Of a stretch of DNA of 64,000 nt, positions 30,784-39,411 are shown in pieces (the first letter of the stretch is position 1; each line of letters begins with the position of its first letter). Made by a program: the position numbers and the translations under genes. The DNA is from an uncultured Pelagibacteraceae bacterium (GTDB lineage Bacteria; Pseudomonadota; Alphaproteobacteria; Pelagibacterales; Pelagibacteraceae): assembly GCA_902618855.1 (NCBI GenBank), contig CACNCD010000004.1:1-64000 (forward strand), read 5' to 3'. The notes beneath the pieces are model-generated. The model saw only the letters and a program-made list of their open reading frames with translations, did not search any database and was not told the DNA's origin.

Positions 30784-30831
30784 TTGTATAGGAGTATCCA
30801 AAGTTTAAAAACTTAGTCTATTCCTATACAA
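30784..30831 (+). terminator. long hairpin downstream of cspA
   Basis: TTGTATAGGA (30784-30793) pairs perfectly with TCCTATACAA (30822-30831). Inside is a second stem AAGTTT/AAACTT. The following TTCTTCCTT is pyrimidine-rich but not a clean T-tract, so this may be a cspA terminator or a stabilising 3' UTR element. Its size (48 bases) is larger than most terminators. Confidence 0.5.
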
Positions 30832-30875
30832 TTCTTCCTTGCATTTAAAATTTTAAATGTTATTTAAACCATCAT

Positions 30876-30950
30876 GATTAAAGCTATTAATATTTCTAAA
30901 ATATCTGACAGACACCATATTCATGCTGGCTGCACGCTAGCTATTTAATC
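30876..30950 (+). ncRNA. possible structured RNA between cspA and tRNA-His
   Basis: GATTAAAGCTA (30876-30886) pairs with TAGCTATTTAATC (30938-30950) through 11 bp with a two-base bulge. An alternative hairpin GCTGGC/GCTAGC (30925-30930 with 30936-30941) uses part of the same 3' arm, so the two folds exclude each other. No open frame lies here. It could be a small RNA or a conditional leader; no known family recognised. Confidence 0.4.
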
Positions 30951-30967
30951 ATTTTATAAATTTAAAA

Positions 30968-30976
30968 TTATCCACA
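30968..30976 (+). promoter_or_regulatory. consensus DnaA box
   Basis: TTATCCACA is the perfect DnaA-box consensus, 24 bases upstream of tRNA-His in AT-rich non-coding DNA. It is a single box with no cluster around it, so it may regulate transcription or titrate DnaA; it does not by itself mark an origin. Confidence 0.5.
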
Positions 30977-30999
30977 ATTAGTATAAAACAAATAAAGGA

Positions 31000-31076
31000 G
31001 CACGGGTAGCTCAGTTGGTTAGAGCAGCGGTTTGTGGAACCGAAGGTCGACAGTTCGAATCTGTCCCCGTGTACCA
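31000..31076 (+). tRNA. tRNA-His (anticodon GTG), alphaproteobacterial type without encoded G-1
   Basis: Acceptor GCACGGG (31000-31006) pairs with CCCGTGT, including a G1-U72 pair, followed by A73 and CCA to 31076. The anticodon loop TTTGTGG gives GTG. The base at -1 is A and the discriminator is A, not the G-1:C73 pair found in most bacteria. hisS begins four bases after the CCA. Confidence 0.95.
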
Positions 31077-31080
31077 AAAA

Positions 31081-32415
31081 ATGAAAAAAGAAAAAAAATT
31101 AAAACCTCCAAAGGAGCTACCTTCAGGTTTTGACGATAGACAAGAAAAAGAACTCTTAATTAGAGATTTTGTAATTTCTAAAATCAAAGAGGTAATGATA
31201 AAATATGGATTTCAATATCTTGAAACACCAAGTTTTGAATTTACTGAAAGTATAGGTAAATATTTACCCGATAAAGATAGACCAGGAGAGGGGATTTTTT
31301 CATTTCAAGATGAAAACAAATGGATTTCGCTACGTTATGATCTTACTGCACCATTAGCTAGATATGTAGCAAAAAATTTTAATATAATTTCAAAACCTTT
31401 CAAACGATACCAATTAGGAACTGTTTGGAGAAATGAAAAGCCAGGACCTGGAAGATATAGAGAATTTCTTCAATTCGATGCAGATTATGTAGGAACAAAA
31501 AATTTGCAAGCTGATGCTGAACTTTGTGTATTAATTTCTGAAATATTAGAAAGCTGTGGACTTAGTAAGACAGACTATACTGTAAAAATTTCTTCTAGAA
31601 AATTTACAGATAAATTGTTTGAAAAATTAAAAATTGAATCTAAAGACCAAATATCAACTATACTACGTGCTCTTGATAAAATTGATAGACTTGGCTGGAA
31701 TGAAGCAAAAAAACTTCTTGCAGAAGGTAGAAAAGATAAATCAGGAGATTATACAAAGGGTGCAAATCTTAACAGTGATCAAATCAAAATAATTGAAAAA
31801 GCTTTAGACAGTAAAACATCAGATAGTGAGGATGTTTTAGAGATCATAAAAATATTTGAATTTTATAAATTCAAAAATTACAAATTTGATCCAACAGTTA
31901 TAAGAGGCCTTGAATATTACACAGGACCTATTTTTGAAGTTAATTTAAATTTTGAAGTAAAAAATTTGAAAGGGCAAATAATTCAATTTGGATCAATTGG
32001 TGGAGGAGGAAGATATGATAATCTTGTAAGTAGCTTTGGGAATATTGACTGTCCTGCAACCGGAATATCAATTGGTCTTGATAGGCTTGTTTTTGCTTTA
32101 CTGCAAAAAAAAGATTTCAATATAAAACCTATTAGGCCCGGCGTTATATGTGTTTTTGATAAAAGTAAAACCAAAGAATATGTTGAAATTTTAAAGAAGC
32201 TTCGAGATGCCAATATTAGTTCGGAGATTTATCCAGGCGAGGGTAATTTAAAAAAGCAAATGGAATATGCAAATAAAATAGAATCTCCTTTTGTTATTTT
32301 CTACGGTGAAGATGAAATAAAAAAAGGTGAAGTAAAATTAAGAAATCTTAAAACTGGCAATGAGTCGTCTATAAAAATTGAAAATTTAGCTGATGAAATC
32401 AAAAAAATTATCTGA
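31081..32415 (+). CDS. hisS: histidyl-tRNA synthetase, alphaproteobacterial type
   Basis: A 444-residue class II synthetase. The start at 31081 is chosen; an upstream in-frame start would read through tRNA-His. Motif 2 reads WRNEKPGPGRYREFLQFDADYVG, the divergent alphaproteobacterial form that goes with a tRNA-His lacking G-1. The histidine motif RGLEYYTGPIFEV and motif 3 GISIGLDRL are present. It overlaps hisZ by 23 bases. There is no room for a normal leader between the tRNA and the start. Confidence 0.95.
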   Translation: MKKEKKLKPPKELPSGFDDRQEKELLIRDFVISKIKEVMIKYGFQYLETPSFEFTESIGKYLPDKDRPGEGIFSFQDENKWISLRYDLTAPLARYVAKNFNIISKPFKRYQLGTVWRNEKPGPGRYREFLQFDADYVGTKNLQADAELCVLISEILESCGLSKTDYTVKISSRKFTDKLFEKLKIESKDQISTILRALDKIDRLGWNEAKKLLAEGRKDKSGDYTKGANLNSDQIKIIEKALDSKTSDSEDVLEIIKIFEFYKFKNYKFDPTVIRGLEYYTGPIFEVNLNFEVKNLKGQIIQFGSIGGGGRYDNLVSSFGNIDCPATGISIGLDRLVFALLQKKDFNIKPIRPGVICVFDKSKTKEYVEILKKLRDANISSEIYPGEGNLKKQMEYANKIESPFVIFYGEDEIKKGEVKLRNLKTGNESSIKIENLADEIKKII

Positions 32416-33448
32416 AAAAATTCTTAGATCAATTAAATCTAAGGGTTTTAATAATATTATATTAGATCCAGTTCTTGAGACAAAATATATCCTTCAAAGA
32501 TCAGGTGAAAATTTCAAAAAATTTCTATTTTCATTTTATGATTTAAATGGCAAGGAGCTTTGCCTGAGACCTGATCTGACAATTTCTTCAGTAATAAGGT
32601 TTATACAAAATAAAAAAGACTATAGAGAAAAAGTTTTTTATAGCGGTGAAGCTTTTAGAAAAACTTATAAAAAGAAAGACAGTATAATAAAAAATCAAAT
32701 TGGTTATGAAATTTTAGGGTCAAAAAATAAACAAAAAGACGATAAGGAAATTATAGATACTTCTTTAAAAATTTTAAAAAATATTGGTACAAAAAAATCA
32801 GTTTTGAAAATTGGAAATGTTGAATTATTCAATTTAATAATTGACAAATTAGATATTCCAAGAAGATGGAAAAATAGACTTAAAAGATACTATTGGAATG
32901 AAAATTATTTTAACGAATTATTAAAAAGATTAGAAACAAATTTGGATATAGATCCAATATTTGTTGAAGCAGATAAATCAAGATATAAAAAGATGATAAA
33001 AGAAAATCAAAATAAAGTTATTGCTGGAAGAACTTACAAAGAAGTATTGGACAGGTTTAATATGAAGGTTAGTGATCCAAGAAAATCTTCAACAGGAAAA
33101 AAAAATACAAATATTATAAGACAATTTTTAAAAATAAAATGTCCATTAGAAAAAGCTCCAAAAATTTTAAATGAATTTTTTAAAAAAAATAGAATTAATA
33201 TAATTGTTGGAAAAGATTTTTTTCCTTTAAGTAAAAATAATAATAAGAATTTAAAAATAGAATTTTCAGCCTCTAATGGTAGAGAAGTTGAGTTTTATAG
33301 TTCAATGATTTTTTCTATAGATATAAAAGTTAAATCAAAGTTTAAAACTTTTATATCGGGTGGAAGATATGATCAATTAACTACTAATTTAGGATTTAGA
33401 AAAGTTTCTGCAGTAGGTGCTGCAGTAAACATGAATTTATATGACTAA
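32393..33448 (+). CDS. hisZ: ATP phosphoribosyltransferase regulatory subunit
   Basis: A 351-residue class II synthetase paralogue without aminoacylation motifs intact. It shows LCLRPDLTISSVIRFI, VFYSGEAFRK and the C-terminal FISGGRYDQLT. HisZ is required by the short form of HisG, which is encoded next, so the pair forms the hetero-octameric first enzyme of histidine synthesis. It overlaps both neighbours (23 bases with hisS, 8 with hisG). Confidence 0.92.
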   Translation: MKSKKLSEKILRSIKSKGFNNIILDPVLETKYILQRSGENFKKFLFSFYDLNGKELCLRPDLTISSVIRFIQNKKDYREKVFYSGEAFRKTYKKKDSIIKNQIGYEILGSKNKQKDDKEIIDTSLKILKNIGTKKSVLKIGNVELFNLIIDKLDIPRRWKNRLKRYYWNENYFNELLKRLETNLDIDPIFVEADKSRYKKMIKENQNKVIAGRTYKEVLDRFNMKVSDPRKSSTGKKNTNIIRQFLKIKCPLEKAPKILNEFFKKNRINIIVGKDFFPLSKNNNKNLKIEFSASNGREVEFYSSMIFSIDIKVKSKFKTFISGGRYDQLTTNLGFRKVSAVGAAVNMNLYD

Positions 33449-34127
33449 AAATATTATTAATATTGGGCTTCCATCGAAGGGAAGATTAAAGCATGACACA
33501 ATTAATATATTTAAAAAAAATAAATTAAAAATTTATTCTGAAAGAGGGGAGAGAGATTTGTTTGGATATATTAAAAAACTTCCCAATGTTAAAATCATTT
33601 ATTTACATGCGAGAGAGTGTATTGAACAATTGTCATTTGGTAACATTGATATTGGTTTTTCAGGATACGATTTATTTAAAGAAAGCGAAATTAATACACA
33701 AAATAAAATTTTAATAAATAAAAAGTATAATTTTGGTAATGCAAATTTAGTTTTGGCTATTCCAGATTTATGGATAGATGTTCAAACTTTATTAGATTTA
33801 GATGAGGTAGCTGATGAATTTAAAAAGAAAAAGAAAAAGCTTTTAAGAATTGCAACAAAATATCCAAATTTAACCAGGCAATTTTTATATTCAAAAGGAG
33901 TAACGCAATTTCAATTAGTTAAAAGTTTAGGAAGTACAGAAGTTGCTCCATTTACAGGCACGGCAGAAGCAATTTCAGATATAACCAGCACTGGAGCAAC
34001 ATTAAAAGCAAATAATTTAAGAGTATTAAAAGATGGTGAAATTCTGAAATCGCAAGCTTGTTTGATGCAATCTAAGCTTTCTAAAAATAAAAAAGGTTTA
34101 AAAAAATTAATAAAAATTCTTATTTAA
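33441..34127 (+). CDS. hisG: ATP phosphoribosyltransferase, short form
   Basis: A 228-residue catalytic subunit that condenses ATP and PRPP. It starts INIGLPSKGRLKHDT, has GNIDIGFSGYDLF, ATKYPNLTRQF and the PRPP loop region APFTGTAEAISDITSTG. The C-terminal regulatory domain of long HisG is absent, consistent with the adjacent hisZ. Its 3' end overlaps the convergent ATPase fragment by 4 bases. Confidence 0.95.
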   Translation: MTKNIINIGLPSKGRLKHDTINIFKKNKLKIYSERGERDLFGYIKKLPNVKIIYLHARECIEQLSFGNIDIGFSGYDLFKESEINTQNKILINKKYNFGNANLVLAIPDLWIDVQTLLDLDEVADEFKKKKKKLLRIATKYPNLTRQFLYSKGVTQFQLVKSLGSTEVAPFTGTAEAISDITSTGATLKANNLRVLKDGEILKSQACLMQSKLSKNKKGLKKLIKILI

Positions 34128-34342
34128 CTTTGAACCTCTGAGCATAAAGGTTTTTCAATTTTTTCATACTTACCTCTCTTAACTTCTTGTTCTGAAAATA
34201 TATTATGAATGATATCAAAAGTTTTCAATAAAGTAGTCTTACCAGAACTATTTTCACCATATAAAAGAGTTAATGGTGCAATTTTAAGATTTTGTTCCTT
34301 TGAAAATGTTTTTATGTTTTTTATAGAAATTTGCTTATACAT
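34124..34342 (-). pseudogene. truncated AAA/OLD-type ATPase N-terminus
   Basis: A 72-residue frame beginning MYKQISIKNIKTFS and containing APLTLLYGENSSGKTTLLK, a clear Walker A of the AAA_15/OLD-like family. It stops about 35 residues later, before Walker B or any effector domain. Complete relatives run to 300-600 residues and are often in defence or repair systems. It looks like a remnant left at an insertion/deletion boundary between hisG and rmuC, though a short functional peptide is not excluded. Confidence 0.6.
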
Positions 34343-34454
34343 ATCATTTGGGAAATATAACCTGAAAATTGATTATATATAAATATATATATTCCTTATT
34401 TTTAATTTTTTACTTGTTTACTTTCAATAAAAGGGGAATATTTACATAGATACT

Positions 34455-35510
34455 ATGCAAGATTCGTTACTATATATAATTTTAGTCCTAATAGGGGTTG
34501 TTATTTACCTTTTGGTTACTCAGCGTAAAAATAAAGAAGAGCCAAAAGACAACACTCAAGAACTTAATAATTTAAAAGAAAGCATCAATACCTCATTTAA
34601 TACTATGTCTGCCTCATTCAATAGTTTGTCCAAAGATGTGACAAGAGATATGACTCAAACTTTAACCTCAGTTAACGAAAAAGTTTCTGCTTTTAATACA
34701 CAAGTTGAGAATTTAAATAAAAGCCAAGAGGGTATTAATAAGATTTTAGCCGGCGTTAAAAAATATGGAACCTTGGCCGAGTTTAGTTTGGCATCTTTAT
34801 TAAAAGATTTATTACCGGCTTCTCAATTCATTTCAAATGCTAAGATGAAAGAGGATACCTCAGAAAATGTAGAATTTGCAATCAAACTTCAAGGAGATGT
34901 CTTAGTTCCGGTAGATAGTCATTTTCCAGTAGAAAGATTTAAAGCAATAGATGACGCTCATCAGGCAGATGATAAAAAAGCAATGGCAGATGCTAGAACA
35001 AAATTAGCGAAAGCCTTTAAAGAAAAAGCTAAAAGCGTGAATGAAAAATATATCGTTCCACCAAAAACTACAGATTTTGGAATTGTATATGCTCCAACCG
35101 AGAGTTTATACAAAGAATTAACTGACTATCAAGATCCAAGTAGCAAAGAATTATTAACTCAAGAATTGATGAAAAAATACAAAATTGTAATCATGGGTCC
35201 AAATACTCTTTCAGCTTATTTGCAATCATTACATATGGGATTTCAGTCATTAAAAGTACAAAAGGGTGCAACAGAAATTTATAATCACCTAAAAACAATC
35301 AGTACAAGATTTGCAAAACATTTTGACAATGTAATTGTGCTTCGAAAAAAATTAGAGGAGGCGATGAAAGTTGTAGATACATTTGGCACAGACGCTAGAT
35401 CGATTACTAGAACTTTAGAAAGTATAAAAGATCCCGAGCAAGTTGAAATAGCTGCTAAGACAGAAAATGTAGAGAAATTTGCAGAACATTCAAAACAGCT
35501 TAAGAATTAA
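34455..35510 (+). CDS. rmuC: DNA recombination protein RmuC
   Basis: A 351-residue protein with an N-terminal membrane helix (about residues 4-21), a coiled-coil region (about 35-95) and the RmuC nuclease-like domain: GTLAEFSLASLLKDLLP, VPVDSHFPVERFK, PPKTTDFGIVYAPTESLYKEL and IMGPNTLSAYLQSL. It limits DNA inversions and is thought to be a restriction-like nuclease. Shorter than E. coli RmuC (about 475). It is first of a three-gene nuclease group. Confidence 0.9.
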   Translation: MQDSLLYIILVLIGVVIYLLVTQRKNKEEPKDNTQELNNLKESINTSFNTMSASFNSLSKDVTRDMTQTLTSVNEKVSAFNTQVENLNKSQEGINKILAGVKKYGTLAEFSLASLLKDLLPASQFISNAKMKEDTSENVEFAIKLQGDVLVPVDSHFPVERFKAIDDAHQADDKKAMADARTKLAKAFKEKAKSVNEKYIVPPKTTDFGIVYAPTESLYKELTDYQDPSSKELLTQELMKKYKIVIMGPNTLSAYLQSLHMGFQSLKVQKGATEIYNHLKTISTRFAKHFDNVIVLRKKLEEAMKVVDTFGTDARSITRTLESIKDPEQVEIAAKTENVEKFAEHSKQLKN

Positions 35511-35547
35511 TTTTAAATTTAATCCAAATACTTTTATAAACAAGTGT

Positions 35548-36231
35548 ATGGAATGGAATAATAAGTTTACCTACCCAAAGTCAACTCGTTCTATTGTTAA
35601 TGGATCAAGACATTATAACTTGGGTGGTTCAAATTTGCCCAGTGTTACAAGTATTCTTAAAGCAACTCAAAGTGCAGAAGATAAAGCCGCAATAGAAGCG
35701 TGGAAAGAGAGAGTAGGTCACAAAGAGGCCGAGAAGATCAAGAATGAAGCATCAAGCAGAGGAAGTTCCATGCATTCTTATATAGAGCAATTTTTATTAG
35801 GTAAATTTAATTTAGACCTATTAGACGAAGAAAATAAATCAAAAAAAATGGCAGTTGAAATTATTGATAATGGATTAAAAAATAAACTTACAGAAATTTG
35901 GGGAGCTGAAGCGACCGTATATTACCCAGGAAAATATGCAGGTACTGCAGACTGTATTGGAGTTTATGAGGGAAAAGAGACTATTTTAGATTTCAAACAA
36001 AGTAACAAGCCTAAAAAAGAAGAATATATTGAAGATTATTTTTTGCAAATCGGGGCTTATTCTTTAGCACATAACACCGTGCATAATTCTAAAATAACAC
36101 AAGGGGTAATATTGATCTGCACTGTTGATAGACTTTTCCAAGATTTTAAAATTGAAGAAAATGAACTTAAAAATTATCAAAATAAATTTCTTGAAAAAGT
36201 AGAACAATTTTATCAAATAATTGGAAGATAG
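35548..36231 (+). CDS. PD-(D/E)XK exonuclease, MGME1/RecB-like
   Basis: A 227-residue nuclease. PSVTSILKAT near the start, SSRGSSMHSYIEQFL (His of the RecB-type motif), the catalytic core GTADCIGVYEGKETILDFKQSNKPK (Asp ... Asp-x-Lys) and YFLQIGAYSLAHN (Gln/Tyr motif). This is the layout of mitochondrial genome-maintenance exonuclease 1 and of phage homologues. The start at 35548 is preferred to a frame extension at 35479 inside rmuC. It probably trims single-stranded DNA flaps. Confidence 0.82.
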   Translation: MEWNNKFTYPKSTRSIVNGSRHYNLGGSNLPSVTSILKATQSAEDKAAIEAWKERVGHKEAEKIKNEASSRGSSMHSYIEQFLLGKFNLDLLDEENKSKKMAVEIIDNGLKNKLTEIWGAEATVYYPGKYAGTADCIGVYEGKETILDFKQSNKPKKEEYIEDYFLQIGAYSLAHNTVHNSKITQGVILICTVDRLFQDFKIEENELKNYQNKFLEKVEQFYQIIGR

Positions 36232-36344
36232 AATTTGACTTTAACAAAAATTAATATATTAACAAAACAACTTTGCTACTTGTTTAGATGCGAGTTTCTT
36301 AAAAAAATTCCCCAAACAGATAGCATAAAATATAAGGAGTAATT

Positions 36345-37775
36345 TTGAACTTAGCTATTTGGGACGTGGAAAGCTCGTCATCATCAACTTCCTTTGGAAG
36401 TATAATTGAAATAGGTGGAATTCTAGTTGATGAAAATTTTGTAGAAAAAGATCGATTTAATTTTAGATGTAGGTTGCCAGAAGGGGAAATTCCTCAAGCT
36501 ATGGCTTTGATTGTTAATAAGACAGGGGTGGATTTATTAACAAAAGCCAATTTAAGCCACTATCAAATGTTGGGCGAAGTTGAAAAGATTTTTAAAAAGT
36601 GGAGCCCCGCAATATTTTTAGGTTGGTCAAATATAGGTTTTGATGATGAAATGATAAGAAAAGAGTTTTTTAAAGGAATTAGATATCCTTATATTACTAA
36701 TGCCTCACCAAATAAAAGACATGATGGCCTTAATATTGCAAGAGCAGCATATGCTGTAGATAAAAATATTCTAAAAACAGAGATTAATGAAAAAGGCAAC
36801 GCAGTTATGAAGTTAGAGTCTTTATCTAGAATGAATGGATTTGAGGCTTCGGGAGCTCATTCGGCTTTATTTGATGCTGAATTAACAATGAAAATATTAT
36901 CATTAATTAAGAAAAAACAACCTGAAACATGGGGCTCATTTCTTAAAACTTCAAACAGACTTGATACTGAGACGATATTTAAAAAAGAAAAGATCTTTAC
37001 ATTAAATGAATATTTTTATGGAAAATCAAGACTATATCTATGTGCTCCACTTCATCCTAAACATTGTATCCATCCAATTTATCAATGGGGACAAGCAGTT
37101 GATCTTAGGGTAGACGTTGAGCCATTATTAAATTTATCAATTAACGATCTTAAATTAGAAATGAAAAAATCTCCAAAATTCTTACGAACCATAAGATCAA
37201 ATAAGGCTCCAATTATTTTAGACTCAAGCTATGGAATGAAAGAAGAACCATATAATGCTATAGATATTAATATAATTAAAAAAAGAGCAGAATTGGTTAG
37301 AGATAATGAAAAATTTTCTCAGAATATAATGACTGCCTTGAGAGAAATAGCAGAAGAAAAGGAGCAATCAAAATCACAAGAAGATCTTTTAGCAGAGGAA
37401 AGTATTTATAAAAAATTTACCTCTAACAAAGATACAGCACTATTTCCAAAATGGCACGCTGCTTCTTGGAAAGATAAATTGATTTTGCTAGATAAATTTG
37501 ATGATGAGAGACTTGTTAGTTTTGGAAAAAAAATTATTTATCAAGAAGCCCCAGAAGTTTTGCCAGAGAAAATGTTTAAAAATATTAAAAGAGAAATTTC
37601 AAAACGTATATTAAGTGAAAAAAAAGAAAAATGGTGGACATGCAAAGAGTTTTACTTTGAGTGCGACAATTTGAGGGAAAAATATTCAAATGAAAATGAT
37701 GATCAAAAATTAAAATTTCTTGATGAATTAAACAATTTTGTAATGTCCATACAGAAAAAATATGAAAATGCTTAA
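36345..37775 (+). CDS. sbcB: exodeoxyribonuclease I
   Basis: A 476-residue DEDDh exonuclease, almost the same length as E. coli ExoI. The TTG start at 36345 follows AAGGAG by five bases. Exo motifs: WDVESSSSS (Asp, Glu), GWSNIGFDDEMIR and SGAHSALFDAELT (His and Asp). The C-terminal half matches the ExoI SH3-like and helical domains. It degrades single-stranded DNA 3' to 5' and acts in recombination and repair. It follows the MGME1-like gene by 113 bases. Confidence 0.92.
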   Translation: MNLAIWDVESSSSSTSFGSIIEIGGILVDENFVEKDRFNFRCRLPEGEIPQAMALIVNKTGVDLLTKANLSHYQMLGEVEKIFKKWSPAIFLGWSNIGFDDEMIRKEFFKGIRYPYITNASPNKRHDGLNIARAAYAVDKNILKTEINEKGNAVMKLESLSRMNGFEASGAHSALFDAELTMKILSLIKKKQPETWGSFLKTSNRLDTETIFKKEKIFTLNEYFYGKSRLYLCAPLHPKHCIHPIYQWGQAVDLRVDVEPLLNLSINDLKLEMKKSPKFLRTIRSNKAPIILDSSYGMKEEPYNAIDINIIKKRAELVRDNEKFSQNIMTALREIAEEKEQSKSQEDLLAEESIYKKFTSNKDTALFPKWHAASWKDKLILLDKFDDERLVSFGKKIIYQEAPEVLPEKMFKNIKREISKRILSEKKEKWWTCKEFYFECDNLREKYSNENDDQKLKFLDELNNFVMSIQKKYENA

Positions 37776-37825
37776 ACCAAAAAATTATTTATTGAATAAA
37801 TTTTAATAAATTATATATAGATTGT

Positions 37826-38146
37826 ATGCCAACTTTGAATGTAACAGACGAAAATTTTGATACAGAAGTACTAAAGTCTCAAAAACCAATCGTTGTAGAT
37901 TTTTGGGCTGAGTGGTGTGGACCATGTAAGCAAATTGGCCCAACCCTAGAAGAGATTTCAGATGAGATGGTTAATGAAGTTAAAATAGCAAAACATAATA
38001 TTGATAATGAACCTAATACTCCAACGAAATATGGAATAAGAGGTATTCCAACGATGTTGTTGTTTAAAGATGGCGAGTTAAAAGCGACAAAAGTTGGAGC
38101 AACAACAAAATCAAATATCGTCTCTTGGATTAAAGAAAATATTTAA
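37826..38146 (+). CDS. trxA: thioredoxin
   Basis: A 106-residue classic thioredoxin: DFWAEWCGPCKQIGPTLEEI active site, cis-Pro in GIRGIPTMLLFKDG. It reduces protein disulfides in the cytoplasm. It lies downstream of sbcB and convergent with folC, sharing 4 bases at the 3' ends. A TTGAAT/TATATA pair sits just upstream but is too weak to call a promoter. Confidence 0.96.
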   Translation: MPTLNVTDENFDTEVLKSQKPIVVDFWAEWCGPCKQIGPTLEEISDEMVNEVKIAKHNIDNEPNTPTKYGIRGIPTMLLFKDGELKATKVGATTKSNIVSWIKENI

Positions 38147-39411
38147 TTTAAATTTAATACTTCTCCAGCAAGATATAAAGAGCCTGTAATCAACACAACG
38201 TCATCTTTGCTTAAACTTAAGGATTTAAGGGCTTCCTCAATAGAATTTTTATAATTAATATTTTGAATATAATTAAGTTTATTTTTAAGTTCAGCTCCTT
38301 TAATTGCATTAGGTTGGTTTGGTATATCAATAGTTGTTAAAGAAGATATGTTTTTAAAATAGCTAATATAATCTTTATGATTTTTATTATTCATCATACC
38401 TAATATTATATGAACATTGCCATGAATTTTATTAATAAAATTATTTAAAACAATTGCTCCTAATGGATTATGAGACCCATCAACAAATAATTTATTATTT
38501 AAACATAACTTTTTAAGCCTACCATTTTTTATTTCTTGAAGCCTTGCAATACTTTGAATACTTGTAATACCTTTTTTAATATTTTCATCAGATACATTTA
38601 GATTTTTTATATTTCTAATTGTCGCAATAGCTGTTGCAACATTTGACAGTTGGAACTCTCCATTAAGGTTTGGTAAAGGAAGTTTTAATCCACCAAATTC
38701 ATCTTCATAATAAAAAAAGTTATTTTCACCCAGCGTATATGAGTACAAATCATTAAAAAATATTTTTTTTGATTTATTATATTCAAGGGACTTTTTAATT
38801 TTATCTTGAATTTTATTATCTATTTGTTTTGACACAATTATATTTGATTTTAATAATGATGAGGTTTTTTCAAAAATGATTCGATCTATAGTTTTTTCAT
38901 TTTCAGGTAACCAATCCAAATGGTCTAAGCCAATTGTAGTTATAATTGTTGCCAAATTTTTTTTAAGTATATTTACTGCATCAAACCTAGCGAAAAGTCC
39001 AAACTCACATATAGTAAGGTTTTTTTGATATTTTTTACATCCATGAAAAAATGCAGCAGTTAGTATTTCAAAGAAAGTAATTTCTTCACCTGCGTTAACT
39101 TCTTCAACCTCATTTAACAATCTCGACAAATTTTCATCATCAAGCTCTTTATCGTTATATACAAATCTTTCGTTTATTTTTTGTATATGAGGACTTGTAT
39201 AAATATTACATTTTATACCAGCATCATTTAAGATAGCTCTTAAAGCTTGAATGGTAGAATATTTTCCATTTGTTCCCGCAACCTGTATACAATTTAGATT
39301 ATCTTGGGGATTTCCTAATTTTTTACATAGATTTTGAATTCTATTTAAACTTAGGTCTATTTCTTTAGGATGCAGCTTTTGTAAGCGTTCTAGCGTCTTC
39401 TTGAGTTTCAT
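38143..39411 (-). CDS. folC: folylpolyglutamate/dihydrofolate synthase
   Basis: A 422-residue Mur-ligase-fold enzyme. The start matches the family (LERLQKLHPKEIDLSLNRIQNL). The P-loop reads VAGTNGKYSTIQ, with Tyr replacing the usual Gly after the lysine. TTIGLDHLDWL, GSHNPLGA and FVDGSHNPLG follow. Its start lies 47 bases inside the accD end, so the two are tightly coupled. Last gene of the long minus-strand run. Confidence 0.93.
   Translation of the reverse strand: MKLKKTLERLQKLHPKEIDLSLNRIQNLCKKLGNPQDNLNCIQVAGTNGKYSTIQALRAILNDAGIKCNIYTSPHIQKINERFVYNDKELDDENLSRLLNEVEEVNAGEEITFFEILTAAFFHGCKKYQKNLTICEFGLFARFDAVNILKKNLATIITTIGLDHLDWLPENEKTIDRIIFEKTSSLLKSNIIVSKQIDNKIQDKIKKSLEYNKSKKIFFNDLYSYTLGENNFFYYEDEFGGLKLPLPNLNGEFQLSNVATAIATIRNIKNLNVSDENIKKGITSIQSIARLQEIKNGRLKKLCLNNKLFVDGSHNPLGAIVLNNFINKIHGNVHIILGMMNNKNHKDYISYFKNISSLTTIDIPNQPNAIKGAELKNKLNYIQNINYKNSIEEALKSLSLSKDDVVLITGSLYLAGEVLNLN

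Noticed and set aside
30768-30999. Replication origin between cspA and tRNA-His
   Set aside because: Only one consensus DnaA box, no cluster, and no origin-linked genes such as dnaA or parAB nearby.
31015-31080. Longer hisS frame starting inside tRNA-His
   Set aside because: It would translate the tRNA sequence; the conserved protein begins at 31081.
36235-36260. Promoter for sbcB (TTGACT then TATATT)
   Set aside because: Spacer of about 14 bases is too short and the -10 is weak.
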